From NCBI GenBank assembly GCA_035295745.1, contig DATGIL010000032.1:62001-126000 (forward strand): a stretch of DNA of 64,000 nucleotides, read 5' to 3'. Source of the stretch: JAIQFL01 sp035295745. GTDB taxonomy: Bacteria > Acidobacteriota > Terriglobia > Bryobacterales > Bryobacteraceae. How positions within the stretch are numbered: position 1 is the stretch's first letter; every line of letters begins with the position of its first letter. Of the stretch, positions 52,732-62,260 are shown piece after piece. Below the pieces are notes generated by a model. The model searched no databases. It was not told the origin of the DNA and was given only the letters and a program-made list of their open reading frames with translations. Position numbers and translations under genes: made by a program.

Positions 52732-53982
52732 ATGAGTTCGGTTTTCGTTTGGATCATTGCGGCGGGAATCATCGCTGGAGTCTTATACCGCCCCCGAGAC
52801 TGGCCTGAGGCGGTGTGGGCATCGCTAGGGGCGACTCTGCTCGTGGTTTCGGGCCTGCTTCCTCTACACTTGGCGGGCAGCGCGGTCGCCAAGGGCACGG
52901 ATGTCTATCTGTTTCTCACCGGGATGATGTTACTCGCCGAACTGGCCAGGCGTGAGGGCGTCTTTGACTGGCTTGCGGGGCTGGCTGTGCGTGCTGCCAG
53001 AGGATCGAAGGCGCGTCTATTCCTACTAATCTATGGTGTGGGCACACTGGTGACGGTGTTCCTCTCTAACGACGCGACGGCCGTGGTGCTCACACCGGCC
53101 GTGTACGCTGCGGTGAAACGAGCACGTGCGGATGCTCTGACCTACCTCTACATCTGCGCCTTCATCGCCAACGCCGCCAGTTTTGTGCTTCCGATCTCGA
53201 ATCCTGCGAACCTGGTGGTCTATGGCAAGAGTCTGCCCCCACTTCTTCCCTGGTTGAGGACGTTCTTTCTGCCATCGGTATGTTCCATCGCTCTCACCTA
53301 TGCAGTTTTGCGATGGAGCCTTCGGAAGAAGATTCGCGGCGAGATCGATCGGACTTCTGCCTTTCCGACTCTCTCTCGCGAAGGCAGGTGCGCTGCCTGG
53401 GGGATTGTCGGAACGGGCGTGGCGCTGATCGCAGCATCGGCATTGGGTCTTGATCTGGGTTTGCCCACATGCGCCGCTTCAATGCTCGCCGTTCTGATTA
53501 CGACTCGCCTGAGAGCCGCGCCGATTCGCGATGTGGCTGCTGGTGTCTCGTGGAGCGTGCTGCCGTTGGTAGCGGGGCTTTTTGTGCTGGTGGAGGCCCT
53601 CAATCGCACTGGATCGTTTGAGGCTCTGGTGAACGGGCTGAAATGGTTGGAGGCGATGCCCGGCGTCGCGGGCGATTTGATTTCGTCGTTCGGAATCGCC
53701 GCCCTTTCGAACCTGATGAACAACCTTCCTTCCGGATTGCTGGCTGGCAGCGCTTTGCAGGCCGCACACATCGCGCCTCGGATCCGCGACTCGGTGTTGA
53801 TCGGGGTAGATTTGGGACCGAATCTTTCGGTCACCGGATCGCTCGCGACAGTGCTTTGGCTGATCGCCCTGCGCCGGGAAGGAATTCAGGTGAGCGGCGG
53901 CCGTTTTCTGAAGCTCGGCGCCTTCGTGATGACTCCGGCGCTTTTCGTCGCGACCCTCACAGTTGGGCTCTTTACGAAGTGA
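52732..53982 (+). CDS. ArsB/NhaD-type ion permease
   Basis: A 416-residue membrane protein with about 11 helices of the ion-transporter superfamily. Signatures include FLTGMMLLAELARREGVFDW, VFLSNDATAVVLTPAVYAA, AFIANAASFVLPISNPANLV and NLMNNLPSGLLAGSALQ. These fit arsenite permease (ArsB) and Na+/H+ antiporter relatives. No arsR or arsC gene adjoins it, so arsenite export is not assured. ATG 52732 gives MSSVFVWIIAAG; a GTG 33 bases upstream is the alternative. It converges on the TPR gene with 9 bases between stops. Confidence 0.85.
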   Translation: MSSVFVWIIAAGIIAGVLYRPRDWPEAVWASLGATLLVVSGLLPLHLAGSAVAKGTDVYLFLTGMMLLAELARREGVFDWLAGLAVRAARGSKARLFLLIYGVGTLVTVFLSNDATAVVLTPAVYAAVKRARADALTYLYICAFIANAASFVLPISNPANLVVYGKSLPPLLPWLRTFFLPSVCSIALTYAVLRWSLRKKIRGEIDRTSAFPTLSREGRCAAWGIVGTGVALIAASALGLDLGLPTCAASMLAVLITTRLRAAPIRDVAAGVSWSVLPLVAGLFVLVEALNRTGSFEALVNGLKWLEAMPGVAGDLISSFGIAALSNLMNNLPSGLLAGSALQAAHIAPRIRDSVLIGVDLGPNLSVTGSLATVLWLIALRREGIQVSGGRFLKLGAFVMTPALFVATLTVGLFTK

Positions 53983-53991
53983 GGCGGAGGC

Positions 53992-55290
53992 CTACCGATC
54001 CTGCTTCGCCTCGACGCCTTGCGCCGAGATCTTCTGGATCTGCTCGAGCTTTTGCTTGGCTGCTGGAGCATCCTCAGCGTCGGGGGCCAGCTTCAGATAG
54101 GTCTGGAATTGTTCGGCAGCGTCGGTATAATCCTGCCGTTGCGCCAGAATGAGGCCCAGAAGATAGGCCGTCTGGGGATAACGATGTTGCGTGTCGAGTT
54201 TCACGGCTTGCCGGACGTTCTTCTCCGCGACCGCGGAGTTCCTAAGATAGTAATTCGCGACGGCGTTGAAAAAGAACAACTCCGGATAGTCGAACGCATC
54301 CAGACGCAGTCCCCGATCGGTGATCGTGACCACGTCTTTCCACTTCTTCGCATCCACATCGAGAATGGCCATCTCCACATAAGGCGCCGCGTACTTCGGA
54401 TCGGCCTTCATGGCACACTCAAAGGAGATGCGAGCCGAATCGGGTGCCGCTTTGGCCTGGAGGCGGCCCAGCTCATACCAAGCCTCGGCGTAGCCGGGAT
54501 AGAGTTCGGTAGCTTTTTGAAAACTCTTAGCCGCGTCGTCCCACTTCTTCTTCTTAGCCGATTCCTCGCCCCTGTCGAATGCCTTGCGGGCCTCTTTGGG
54601 AGCGGCCAGGGAAGAAGCGCTGATGGTGGTTCCTTCCGTGGGTGCTAAGCGGTGCAGAAGGATGGTCCCGATGTCGGGATTATCCATCGCGCGATGATTG
54701 GCGAGGCTCACCTGCTGCGAGCGGTAGCCTGCCAGTTTGGCCTGCAGGTCGCATCCCATCAAGCGAATACTGGGGTCGACCGCGCCACCCGAGACATTGC
54801 CACCCACCCCGGACCGCGGAGCGGGGACCGTTCGGTTGGGATCTCCGAATGTCCCCATTCCGTTCGTCCTGCCGTCGGTCATTTCCGAAGCGTCCTGAAT
54901 TGCTCCGTTAGCTTGCCCCAGTTGAATGCCAAAGTAACCCTTGCTGTCGGTATATCCCTCGGCGTGCGGCGAACCGGAGCAGACACGCTCGATGGTGACC
55001 GATTCGGGAGGCGCCGTACCATCCTCCATCAATACGCGGCCGCTGATGTAAATTGGCTGCGGTACGCCAGTTTGTCCGGGGTTCGTAGTATTAGAAGGAT
55101 TTGTTGGTGTGGTGGAAGTAGGAGATTTTACGCCGGTCCCGGTGCTACCGGCTCCAGTGCTGCCGGTTCCCGTCGAGCCCACCCCAGCGCCGCCCCCAGT
55201 GCTCCCTCCGCGGCCCTGACCGAAGGCCGGCTGTAGCAGCAGTCCCGCCGCTACGATCCAGATCACCCGCCCGCCACTTCCAGGAGACAT
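53992..55290 (-). CDS. Exported TPR protein with Ser/Thr/Gly-rich N-terminus
   Basis: A 432-residue protein. After a signal peptide (VIWIVAAGLLLQPAFGQ) comes a GSTGTGSTGAGSTGTG-type low-complexity stretch (about 25-65), a carboxypeptidase-regulatory-like beta domain (about 75-185, PIYISGRVLMEDGTAPPESV, YTDSKGYFGIQLGQ), and a C-terminal TPR array (about 230-415, DDAAKSFQKATELYPGYAEA, YVEMAILDVDAKKWKDVVTI). ATG 55290 is preceded by GGAGG. Likely a periplasmic scaffold. This layout is common in the phylum; the partner is unknown. Confidence 0.82.
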   Translation of the reverse strand: MSPGSGGRVIWIVAAGLLLQPAFGQGRGGSTGGGAGVGSTGTGSTGAGSTGTGVKSPTSTTPTNPSNTTNPGQTGVPQPIYISGRVLMEDGTAPPESVTIERVCSGSPHAEGYTDSKGYFGIQLGQANGAIQDASEMTDGRTNGMGTFGDPNRTVPAPRSGVGGNVSGGAVDPSIRLMGCDLQAKLAGYRSQQVSLANHRAMDNPDIGTILLHRLAPTEGTTISASSLAAPKEARKAFDRGEESAKKKKWDDAAKSFQKATELYPGYAEAWYELGRLQAKAAPDSARISFECAMKADPKYAAPYVEMAILDVDAKKWKDVVTITDRGLRLDAFDYPELFFFNAVANYYLRNSAVAEKNVRQAVKLDTQHRYPQTAYLLGLILAQRQDYTDAAEQFQTYLKLAPDAEDAPAAKQKLEQIQKISAQGVEAKQDR

Positions 55291-55457
55291 ACCACCTCCA
55301 CACACTGTTGTAATTATGTCACACGGCTTTCTCGGCGATTGTTAAAAGGGCGAGGGGGAAGGGCGCGCGGGCGTGCGATGGAATCCCCTTGGTACTTCCA
55401 AATGTCCGCTCCGGCGCCCGCGCGAAACTTCGCGCCCGTTGTTAGAATGGCACGCAG

Positions 55458-56081
55458 GTGAATATGAGAAAGCTGTCCTTCCTGTTGAGCGGTACCCTGG
55501 CTTTGCTGTTGACCGGCTGTTCCGAGACTCCTGCCCCGACCGCCAAGAAAGCGCCCGAGAAACCAGAACCGATTACCGGCCAGAGTGCGCTTTTCAAGAT
55601 GTACGGATCGGCCCGGTTGTGGGCGCCCGACGCTCAGGTGCTGAAGCTCAACACGATTCTGCTGTCGGACGTGCCGGACGTGCCGCGAGGTAAGGCCGCC
55701 GCATGGCAGGCAGTGTTCGTGTCGCCTTCGCGAAGCCAGTCACGGACATACACTTACTCCATTGTGGAAGAGCAAGGAAATCTGCACAAGGGGACTTTTG
55801 GGCAACAGGAAGAAGCGTGGTCGGGCCCGCACGGCGACAACGCACCGTTTCTGATGGCGGCTGTCAAAGTAGATACCGACGCGGCTTACGAGACGGCGCT
55901 CAAAGAAGGCACCGATTACGACAAGAAGAATCCCGGAAAGCCGATCACGTTTCTGTTGGAAAAGATCGCCAAATTCCCCGATCCGGTGTGGCGCGTGATT
56001 TGGGGTGAATCGGTGGGGACCTCCAACTTCTCGGTCTATGTGGACTCGTCCACAGGCATGTATCAGGAGAAGATGCACTAG
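55458..56081 (+). CDS. Hypothetical lipoprotein
   Basis: A 207-residue protein with a lipobox (LALLLTGC then SETP), so it is probably acylated at that Cys and anchored to a membrane. A short Pro/Lys linker (APTAKKAPEKPEP) follows. The rest (LYSY-type lead TGQSALFKMYGSARLWAPDA, RTYTYSIVEEQGNLHKGTFG, FPDPVWRVIWGESVGTSNFS) is not recognised; the end VDSSTGMYQEKMH resembles small PepSY-like domains. The start may be GTG 55458 or ATG 55464, which differ by two residues. Confidence 0.75.
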   Translation: MNMRKLSFLLSGTLALLLTGCSETPAPTAKKAPEKPEPITGQSALFKMYGSARLWAPDAQVLKLNTILLSDVPDVPRGKAAAWQAVFVSPSRSQSRTYTYSIVEEQGNLHKGTFGQQEEAWSGPHGDNAPFLMAAVKVDTDAAYETALKEGTDYDKKNPGKPITFLLEKIAKFPDPVWRVIWGESVGTSNFSVYVDSSTGMYQEKMH

Positions 56082-56372
56082 AGAGCTGCGCAAACGTTGA
56101 AGATGCGTGTCATTACGGGCACGGCACGTAATGTTTGCAGTAAGTTACAAGCCGCGACGCCTTCCCTTTGACGGGTTTGGCAGGTCTAGCAGTTCACGAG
56201 AAGGGATTAGCCGCCGATGAACACCGATGGACGCAGATAGGCAACACGACCGCATTCCAGTCGGGTCTTTTATCTGTTCATCGGCGTTCAGCTGCGGCCG
56301 ATTCGTTTCTTTGGGGAGTTTCTCCCCACGGGGCCGCCGCGAACTCCCAGGGTTAACGGCCGACTGCCCTGA
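56082..56372. other. Intergenic region between converging genes
   Basis: 291 bases without a gene. It holds AACACCGATGGACGCAGAT, a common dispersed sequence type in such genomes, a degenerate ACAAGCCGCGACGCC segment recalling family A, and the hairpin at 56312-56328. Confidence 0.45.
56312..56328. terminator. Hairpin between converging genes
   Basis: TGGGGAG-TTT-CTCCCCA is a perfect 7-bp stem with a three-base loop, between the lipoprotein gene and the converging giant Q/G-rich gene. No T run follows on either strand, so terminator function is uncertain. Confidence 0.4.
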
Positions 56373-59300
56373 TTACTGCTTCTTCGAGTTGTTGCTCAAC
56401 TTGCGATAGTATTCCGCCACGGCATCGGCATAGCCCTGCGGAACCTTCTCGCCGCCGGGGCTGCGGACACTGCCGCCGCCCGTGGGGTCGTCCACCTTGC
56501 GGCGAAGTTCCATCTCCACCTGCTCCACGCCTGCCAGCGCGGACTGAATGCGCTCGGCCAGCAGCGGATCGTTGGAACCAGCGAACGGCTCAAACTGGCG
56601 GAGATCGCGCATCAGCCCCTGAATGTCGCGCGCGGTGCCTGGATCATCCTTGAGCTGCTGCTGAAGCTGTGCCAACGCCTGCATGGTGTCGTGATAGGTC
56701 TGCTGATAGTCTTGCGGGCGAACGGGACCGTCGGGGACCGCGCCATTCCAAACGCCGTTGCGATTGCCGCCATTCCAGGGATTGCCGCCGGCGTACTGAC
56801 CGCCATACTGCGGTGTCGAGCCTCCACCCTGGGGTCCGCCGCCACCTTGAGGACTACCGCCCTGCTGTCCTTGCTGTCCCTGCTGGCCCTGTTGTCCCTG
56901 CTGACCCGGTTGGCCTTGCTGCCCCGGCTGTTGGCCGTTAGCTTGTTGTCCCTGCTGGCCCGCCTGTCCTGGTTGCCCCTGTTGCCCTTGTTGCCCTTGT
57001 TGGCCGGGCTGCTGACCCTGTTGGCCCTGCTGACCCTGGCGCCCAGCCTGTTGGCCGCGTCCGTTTTGACCACGCTGCTGGGCCTGAATCGCTTCCAACT
57101 GACGGCGAAGCGCTTCCACCTGATTCAAACCGGCTTCGATCGCCTTATCGTCCTGGGCGCCCTTACCGGGGCCCATCGCCTGCTGCACTCCCTTGAGCTG
57201 ATCGCGCAGCTCATTCAGGCCCTTGGTAATTTCCGACTCCGCCATGACGGCGTACCCGCCCATGCCGCGGCGGATCCAATCCGCATCGCGCTGCATGCCG
57301 CGGCCAAGTTCCTGCTGCTGCACTCCCCCCAGAGCTTCCCGGAGCTTATTCGACGCCTGCCGTTGGGTCGACGCCAGATCGCGAACTGCGCTCTGCATCT
57401 CCTGTTCCAGTTTCTTGAGGTCGGCAATTTCGCCGTCCTTCTGGCCGGCCATCTGGTTGGCCTGCTCTCGCGTCACACCCTGGCCATCGGGACCGAACGT
57501 CTTCCGCATCTGGCCTTCGAACTCCTGCTGGCGACGCGCCAGGTCTTCCGCCTGCCGCACCATGTCTTCCATCTGGTTGCCCGACTGTGCACTCCGCAGA
57601 CCCTGCAGCATCTGGGTGGCTTCATTCAGCCGGTCAGCGGCGCGACGCGCGTCCGCCTCGGATTGCGGCGTACCCGCCTGCTGCGAAGAAGCGGCCTGAC
57701 GCATATCCTGCATTGCCTGGTTCAGCGCCTGATTGAGCTTGTCGAGAGTCTGTTTGAGCTGCTGCGGATCGGCTCCGGCGATACGGCCATTCTGCTGGCC
57801 CATCTGGTTCTGCATGCGCTGCTGCTGACCCATTTGGCCTTGCTGCTGGCCCATCTGGCCCGGCTGGCCGTTCTGCCCCATCTGCTGCTGTTGTTGCTGA
57901 CCCTGCTGCCCCATCTGGCCCGACTGACCGGACTGCCCGCTCTGTCCCTGTTGGCCTTGCTGACCCTGTTGACCTTGCTGTCCCTGCTGCTGACTTTGCT
58001 GTCCCTGCTGCTGACTTTGCTGTCCCTGTTGCGAGCGGCTCAACTGTCCGTTCTGGGCCTGCTGCTGCATCTGCTGCATCTGCTCCTGCAACTTCTGCGC
58101 TTCGCGACGCAACATCTCCTGCTCGTAGCGCTGCTGCGGAGTCTGCTGGCCCTTCTTCTGGGCATCAGCCAACTCTTGCTGCCGCCGCGCCAACTGCTTC
58201 AGCTTCTCGATCATGTCGTCGACCTGCCGTTGCTGCTGGTCCGCCGACTGCGGCCCTTTAGGGCTGTTGCTCTCGTACTGATTCTTTTCGGTATCGAGTT
58301 CCAGATCGAACAGGCCCTGCATATCGCGCGTGGCCCCACCACCGCCGCCACCGCCACCGCCGCCCTGGCGTCCAAACGCCACCTGGATGTCGCGGAATGT
58401 CGCTTCCGCCCGGAGCAGGTACATCAGCGCCTTCTGTTCCGGCGCCAGCGCATCGTCCCACTTGGCACCTTTGAGCTTCTCCGCGGCCGGCCCCATCGCC
58501 TCCACTGCCTTATCCATGTCATCGACGAAGCTCTTGAACGAATCTCCGGCGCCTTCGAGTTGCCGCGCCTTCATACGCGCCGACAGCGAATTCGCCTGGT
58601 CGCGCAACTTGGATTGCACTGCCGACAGGAAGGCCGAGTTCTCGGAGTCTGTGCCGCGCGCGCCCTGGCCCTTCGCCTGATTCCATGTCGCGGTAATGAT
58701 CTCTTTCTGCCGCTGCGAGATCTGGTCCTGCTGCTCTCCGCCTCCGCCACCTCCTCCACCGCCGCCATCCTGCGACTGCGTGAAGTTCTTCTCAAACGGC
58801 TGCGCCTCGATGAAGAACATGTCGGTATTGGTAGTCGAACGGGCGTCCTTCGCGAGAGCGTACAGGCTGACGATATCGCCGGGCTGGACCTTGAAATCTT
58901 CCAACGCGATCGTGGCTGTGCCGGACGCAGATTTCGCGCCCTTATTCTGCATCAGCGGCACGACCTTCTCCGTCCCGCCATTGACGGAGTAATGCAACTC
59001 CAGAGCCCTCAGACCAAAGTCGTCGCTACCTTCCACCGCGACCGTCACTTCTTCAATTGGCGAAGCGCGGAAGTCACGGCCGGGGCGCGTGATCTTGACC
59101 TCCGGCGGATGGTCCTTCATCGCCTCGATGATGTAGTCTTCTCCCAGTCGCACATCCTCGCCATTCTCCACGGCAGCGAAGTGATAGAGCCCATCCTTCT
59201 GTATATGCACGTTGGCAACGAGCGTATTCTTGCCGCCCTCGCGCAAGGGCAGCTTCGTGCCGTCGTCCAGGAGAATCGCTCCGGTGGACAACGGACGGTC

Positions 59301-60257
59301 GGTTTCCGCGGAAACTTCGGCCACGGTGCCTTCCACCGCGCGCAGGTCTCCACCCGGATCTTCCACCGCGTCCGGCATGTCCGCCCACTTCGGGAAATGA
59401 TAGGTAACGCGGACCTTCTTGATCGAAGGGAGATCGACTACGTTTAGTTTGTAGGTGGCGGACCGGACTCCGCCCGCCTCGACGTAATACTCGAGGGTTT
59501 CCGGCACGCCGGCGATCAGGAACTGATACGCATTCCCGCCCGGCTCGGTCCGCATCTCCGCCTGCTCCCACTTGGACGAACTGGCGTACTTTCCGAAGAA
59601 AGAAACCTTTGGCGCCGTGAAGCCGGACAGAGTAGCGGTGATGACCTGGTCGGCGCGCTTGCGAATCGTTTTGTTGCCGGGATCGACCTTCACCTCATAA
59701 AACGGCTTCATCTCGCCCTTAGGCATGCCGCCCCACAGGAGGGAAGTACCATAGCCCAGGAAGCCGGGACCCGACATCCCAAGCCAGATCAGAACCAGGG
59801 CAGCCACAACTGCGGCGGAAGAGAAGCTGAAGAGCAGCGCCGTTTTGGTGACCTCTTTCGGCGCAGCCTGCTGTGCGACCGTGAGCGTATCATCGGCGAG
59901 CAGCTCCAGGAAAGGATCGTGCGGGGTTTGTTCGAGACGCTCCGTGAACGTGAGCAGGCGCTCTTCGAATTGCGGGAATCGCTGCTCGGCCCGCCGCGCG
60001 GCGAAGCGCCGGTTCAGGCGAATCACCGGCACGATCAAGGCTACGGCCAGCGCCAGCGCCAACCCCAGGAAGAGGAATACGCGCGCGCCAATGACGCTCG
60101 GGTTGGAAAAGGCGAAGCTGTTCGCTACCAACACCGCCACGACCGTAAGTGTGAGAGCCGCGATCGCCGTCACCGCCGCACCGCGTGTCAGCGCGAGCAA
60201 ACGTAAACGGCGTTCGATTACGCCCAAATACTCGGACAAACGATCCAAAGGTTTCAT
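56373..60257 (-). CDS. Giant membrane protein with Q/G-rich repeats (DUF4175-like)
   Basis: A 1294-residue protein. Residues 1-190 hold three hydrophobic helices (RGAAVTAIAALTLTVVAVLV, FLFLGLALALAVALIVPVI, AAVVAALVLIWLGM). Residues about 220-490 are beta-rich (KKVRVTYHFPKWADMPDAVE, PGDIVSLYALAKDARST). Then come two poly-Gly runs (about 500 and 635), a Gln-rich coiled-coil region, a (QQG)n tract (about 715-830) and a second QGQQGQQGQ tract (about 1065-1130). The C-terminus is charged and helical. The layout matches large DUF4175/TIGR02302-type proteins found after BatA genes. The ATG at 60257 overlaps the upstream stop by 4 bases. The tracts are probably long flexible periplasmic spacers. Confidence 0.8.
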   Translation of the reverse strand: MKPLDRLSEYLGVIERRLRLLALTRGAAVTAIAALTLTVVAVLVANSFAFSNPSVIGARVFLFLGLALALAVALIVPVIRLNRRFAARRAEQRFPQFEERLLTFTERLEQTPHDPFLELLADDTLTVAQQAAPKEVTKTALLFSFSSAAVVAALVLIWLGMSGPGFLGYGTSLLWGGMPKGEMKPFYEVKVDPGNKTIRKRADQVITATLSGFTAPKVSFFGKYASSSKWEQAEMRTEPGGNAYQFLIAGVPETLEYYVEAGGVRSATYKLNVVDLPSIKKVRVTYHFPKWADMPDAVEDPGGDLRAVEGTVAEVSAETDRPLSTGAILLDDGTKLPLREGGKNTLVANVHIQKDGLYHFAAVENGEDVRLGEDYIIEAMKDHPPEVKITRPGRDFRASPIEEVTVAVEGSDDFGLRALELHYSVNGGTEKVVPLMQNKGAKSASGTATIALEDFKVQPGDIVSLYALAKDARSTTNTDMFFIEAQPFEKNFTQSQDGGGGGGGGGGEQQDQISQRQKEIITATWNQAKGQGARGTDSENSAFLSAVQSKLRDQANSLSARMKARQLEGAGDSFKSFVDDMDKAVEAMGPAAEKLKGAKWDDALAPEQKALMYLLRAEATFRDIQVAFGRQGGGGGGGGGGATRDMQGLFDLELDTEKNQYESNSPKGPQSADQQQRQVDDMIEKLKQLARRQQELADAQKKGQQTPQQRYEQEMLRREAQKLQEQMQQMQQQAQNGQLSRSQQGQQSQQQGQQSQQQGQQGQQGQQGQQGQSGQSGQSGQMGQQGQQQQQQMGQNGQPGQMGQQQGQMGQQQRMQNQMGQQNGRIAGADPQQLKQTLDKLNQALNQAMQDMRQAASSQQAGTPQSEADARRAADRLNEATQMLQGLRSAQSGNQMEDMVRQAEDLARRQQEFEGQMRKTFGPDGQGVTREQANQMAGQKDGEIADLKKLEQEMQSAVRDLASTQRQASNKLREALGGVQQQELGRGMQRDADWIRRGMGGYAVMAESEITKGLNELRDQLKGVQQAMGPGKGAQDDKAIEAGLNQVEALRRQLEAIQAQQRGQNGRGQQAGRQGQQGQQGQQPGQQGQQGQQGQPGQAGQQGQQANGQQPGQQGQPGQQGQQGQQGQQGQQGGSPQGGGGPQGGGSTPQYGGQYAGGNPWNGGNRNGVWNGAVPDGPVRPQDYQQTYHDTMQALAQLQQQLKDDPGTARDIQGLMRDLRQFEPFAGSNDPLLAERIQSALAGVEQVEMELRRKVDDPTGGGSVRSPGGEKVPQGYADAVAEYYRKLSNNSKKQ
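56860..57060 (-). repeat. In-frame low-complexity QGQQGQ-coding tract
   Basis: Dense CTGTTGTCC/CTGCTGGCC triplet repeats on the plus strand, encoding Gln-Gly repeats in the minus-strand gene. A second such tract lies at about 57780-58100. Such tracts are prone to slippage, so the length may vary between strains. Confidence 0.75.
57780..58100 (-). repeat. In-frame low-complexity QQGQ/MGQ-coding tract
   Basis: CTGCTGTCC-type repeats coding for QQQ, QQGQ and MGQQ runs in the giant gene. Codon use is almost wholly CAG/CAA and GGC/GGA/GGG. Confidence 0.75.
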
Positions 60258-62260
60258 GCCGCCTCTTTGTCCACAGAAAGATGTTGATTCCCCAGCAACG
60301 ATTCGGCCACTGCCAGTGCTAAGACCACCAGCATGATGTACCACCAGAGCGACAGAGGCTTTTCCTGGCCCGCCGTCGTACCCTCCCCATTCGCGGAGGT
60401 CCCGTTGGCTGTATTTTGCCACAACGAAAGAGACTCCTGCGTGGTTGGTGTCAAATCGGACTCATGGCGGTCCGCATTTACCGCCACCAGTTCGTTGCGG
60501 CCGTTGGGCCGCCTGATGTCGTAAAAACCGGCCTGCGTGAACTGGATATTGGGCACTTTGGTTGCCTCCGCGAGCGAAAATACCCTTTCGCCCTTCGGAT
60601 CCACCACGTCCACGGCGGAACCGGTCTCCTTGGAGTCGCGAAGTTCTTCGTATGAGCCCACCAACACACTCGCAGGGCCACTATCCAGCCTTCCCAGGTA
60701 GCGCGCCGTCTGATCGATGAACGGTACGAAGGAGTTATGGACGGGGAAATCGTTCGCCACGTTGTCAAACGTAGAGGCGAACACCAGGATATGACCGTCG
60801 CCCATCTGCTCGTCGACGAGCAGCGGCGTCTGGTCTGCCAGTCTCACCACTACGCGCGAGTTCCCGGGCGCGATCCGGATCGCCTGATAAAACTTGATGC
60901 CATCCCACCGATCGTCCTTGGTGATCGCGGGATGGGATGCATCGAGCCATGCCGCAGTCTGGAAGCGCTCGCCCTCGCGCGCGGCGTACATCGAGGTTTC
61001 GATGTGCTCATCGGTGACCGGCACCTTGCCGCGCCGGGCCGCATTGCCTCCCAGCGTAATCAGCACAGATCCGCCGCCGCGGATGTAGTTGCGCAGCTCG
61101 TTTTCGAATGCCGGAGGCAGAGTGCCGACATCAGCCAGCACTACAAAGGCGTACTTCGACGGATTCAGGTTGACCGTCTGATCCACGGTCACCGGGTCGA
61201 TTTCGAATGCGGACTGCCCCGAAGCTTCGAGCGCCGCCTTGAAATACAGCAGATTTTTGGTGACGGGGTCGTGCACGAAGAGGGCATGGCGCGGGTCGCC
61301 GCGCTCCACGGAGAAGAAGAAGCTGTCATCGGCCGTCAACGGATCGGCGGAATCGATCTTCACCTCTCCCTTGTTGCGCCCGTACGGGACGTCGAGCGAA
61401 AGGAACTCGACGGTGGCGCGGCCGTTCTCGGGAATCTCCGCGGTCTTTGTCTCCGTAACGCGGCCGTTGAGGATCAGCGAGACGTTACGGGACGCTTTGG
61501 GAGTGCCGTAGCCTGCCACGGTGACCAGCACCCGGGTCTTCTTGTTGTCATAAACGCGGCGCGGCGCCACTACATTCTCGACCGCAAAATTGGGCTCGGA
61601 CTTCTTGAGCAACGGTTGCGGATCGAGACGAATGTCGGAATTCAGGCGCAGGTCGTTGAAGTTCGTCGGCATGCCGGACTGCTGCATGTCGGAGTACAGC
61701 ACCGCGTGCATCGGCAAGTGCAAAGACTGTTGAATGGAGCGCAGGGTTCGGGTCAGTTCGCCGAACGAAGACCGCGCGTCGGAGGGCTCAATCGCGTTGA
61801 TCGCGGCGTTGAGAGGAGCGTGATCATCCGTGACTTCGCTCATTACCTGCACGCGCTGCCCGATGGCCAGCACCTGTGCACGCTCTCCGGGATTGAGGCC
61901 CGAGACCAGCGACTTGGCAGCAGTCTTGGCGTCCTCGAGGCGAGTCCCAGCCCGCATGCTGAGCGAGTTGTCGAGGGCCAGCACGGTGACCTCACCCGAG
62001 CGCTTCATCGGCATCAATTTCTGCTCGATGTAAGGATGTGCGAAGGCCAGAACAATCAGCAGGATGAGCGCGGTCCGCAAGGCGAACAGGAGCAGATAGC
62101 GCAGGCGGCGATGCTTGATGGAACTCTGCGTGCGCTTCTCAAAAAACATCAGCGAGCTGAACGGCAGAGGCGTAGTCTTGTGCTTCTTAAGCAGGTGAAG
62201 CCAGACCGGTAAACCGATTGCGGCCGCGCCGGCGAGGAACCAAGGCGTGAGGAATCCCAT
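60254..62260 (-). CDS. BatA-like membrane protein with VWA domain
   Basis: A 668-residue protein. It opens with the BatA N-terminal signature (FLTPWFLAGAAAIGLPVWLH, LLKKHKTTPLPFSSLMFF, LRYLLLFALRTALILLIVLA), then a VWA domain with MIDAS DNSLSMRAG (about residue 97), a long beta/alpha middle with a glutamine-amidotransferase-like segment (KYAFVVLADVGTLPPAFENE, RNYIRGGGSVLITLGG), and a C-terminal helix (LWWYIMLVVLALAVAESLL). It belongs to the MoxR-DUF58-VWA gene order, thought to form a chaperone-like or signalling complex at the membrane. It is coupled to the giant gene downstream. Confidence 0.88.
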   Translation of the reverse strand: MGFLTPWFLAGAAAIGLPVWLHLLKKHKTTPLPFSSLMFFEKRTQSSIKHRRLRYLLLFALRTALILLIVLAFAHPYIEQKLMPMKRSGEVTVLALDNSLSMRAGTRLEDAKTAAKSLVSGLNPGERAQVLAIGQRVQVMSEVTDDHAPLNAAINAIEPSDARSSFGELTRTLRSIQQSLHLPMHAVLYSDMQQSGMPTNFNDLRLNSDIRLDPQPLLKKSEPNFAVENVVAPRRVYDNKKTRVLVTVAGYGTPKASRNVSLILNGRVTETKTAEIPENGRATVEFLSLDVPYGRNKGEVKIDSADPLTADDSFFFSVERGDPRHALFVHDPVTKNLLYFKAALEASGQSAFEIDPVTVDQTVNLNPSKYAFVVLADVGTLPPAFENELRNYIRGGGSVLITLGGNAARRGKVPVTDEHIETSMYAAREGERFQTAAWLDASHPAITKDDRWDGIKFYQAIRIAPGNSRVVVRLADQTPLLVDEQMGDGHILVFASTFDNVANDFPVHNSFVPFIDQTARYLGRLDSGPASVLVGSYEELRDSKETGSAVDVVDPKGERVFSLAEATKVPNIQFTQAGFYDIRRPNGRNELVAVNADRHESDLTPTTQESLSLWQNTANGTSANGEGTTAGQEKPLSLWWYIMLVVLALAVAESLLGNQHLSVDKEAA

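Noticed and set aside
52732..53982. Arsenic resistance operon
   Set aside because: The permease fits ArsB, but no arsR, arsC or arsA-type gene adjoins it, so only the transporter family is claimed.
56691..59447. 918-codon open frame on the plus strand, Leu-rich
   Set aside because: It is the antisense of the Q/G-rich giant gene; CAG/CTG triplets avoid stops and give long Leu runs. The minus-strand reading has domains, a start and operon context.
60737..62212. 491-codon plus-strand frame
   Set aside because: Antisense shadow of the BatA-like gene, with basic, His-rich composition and no motifs.
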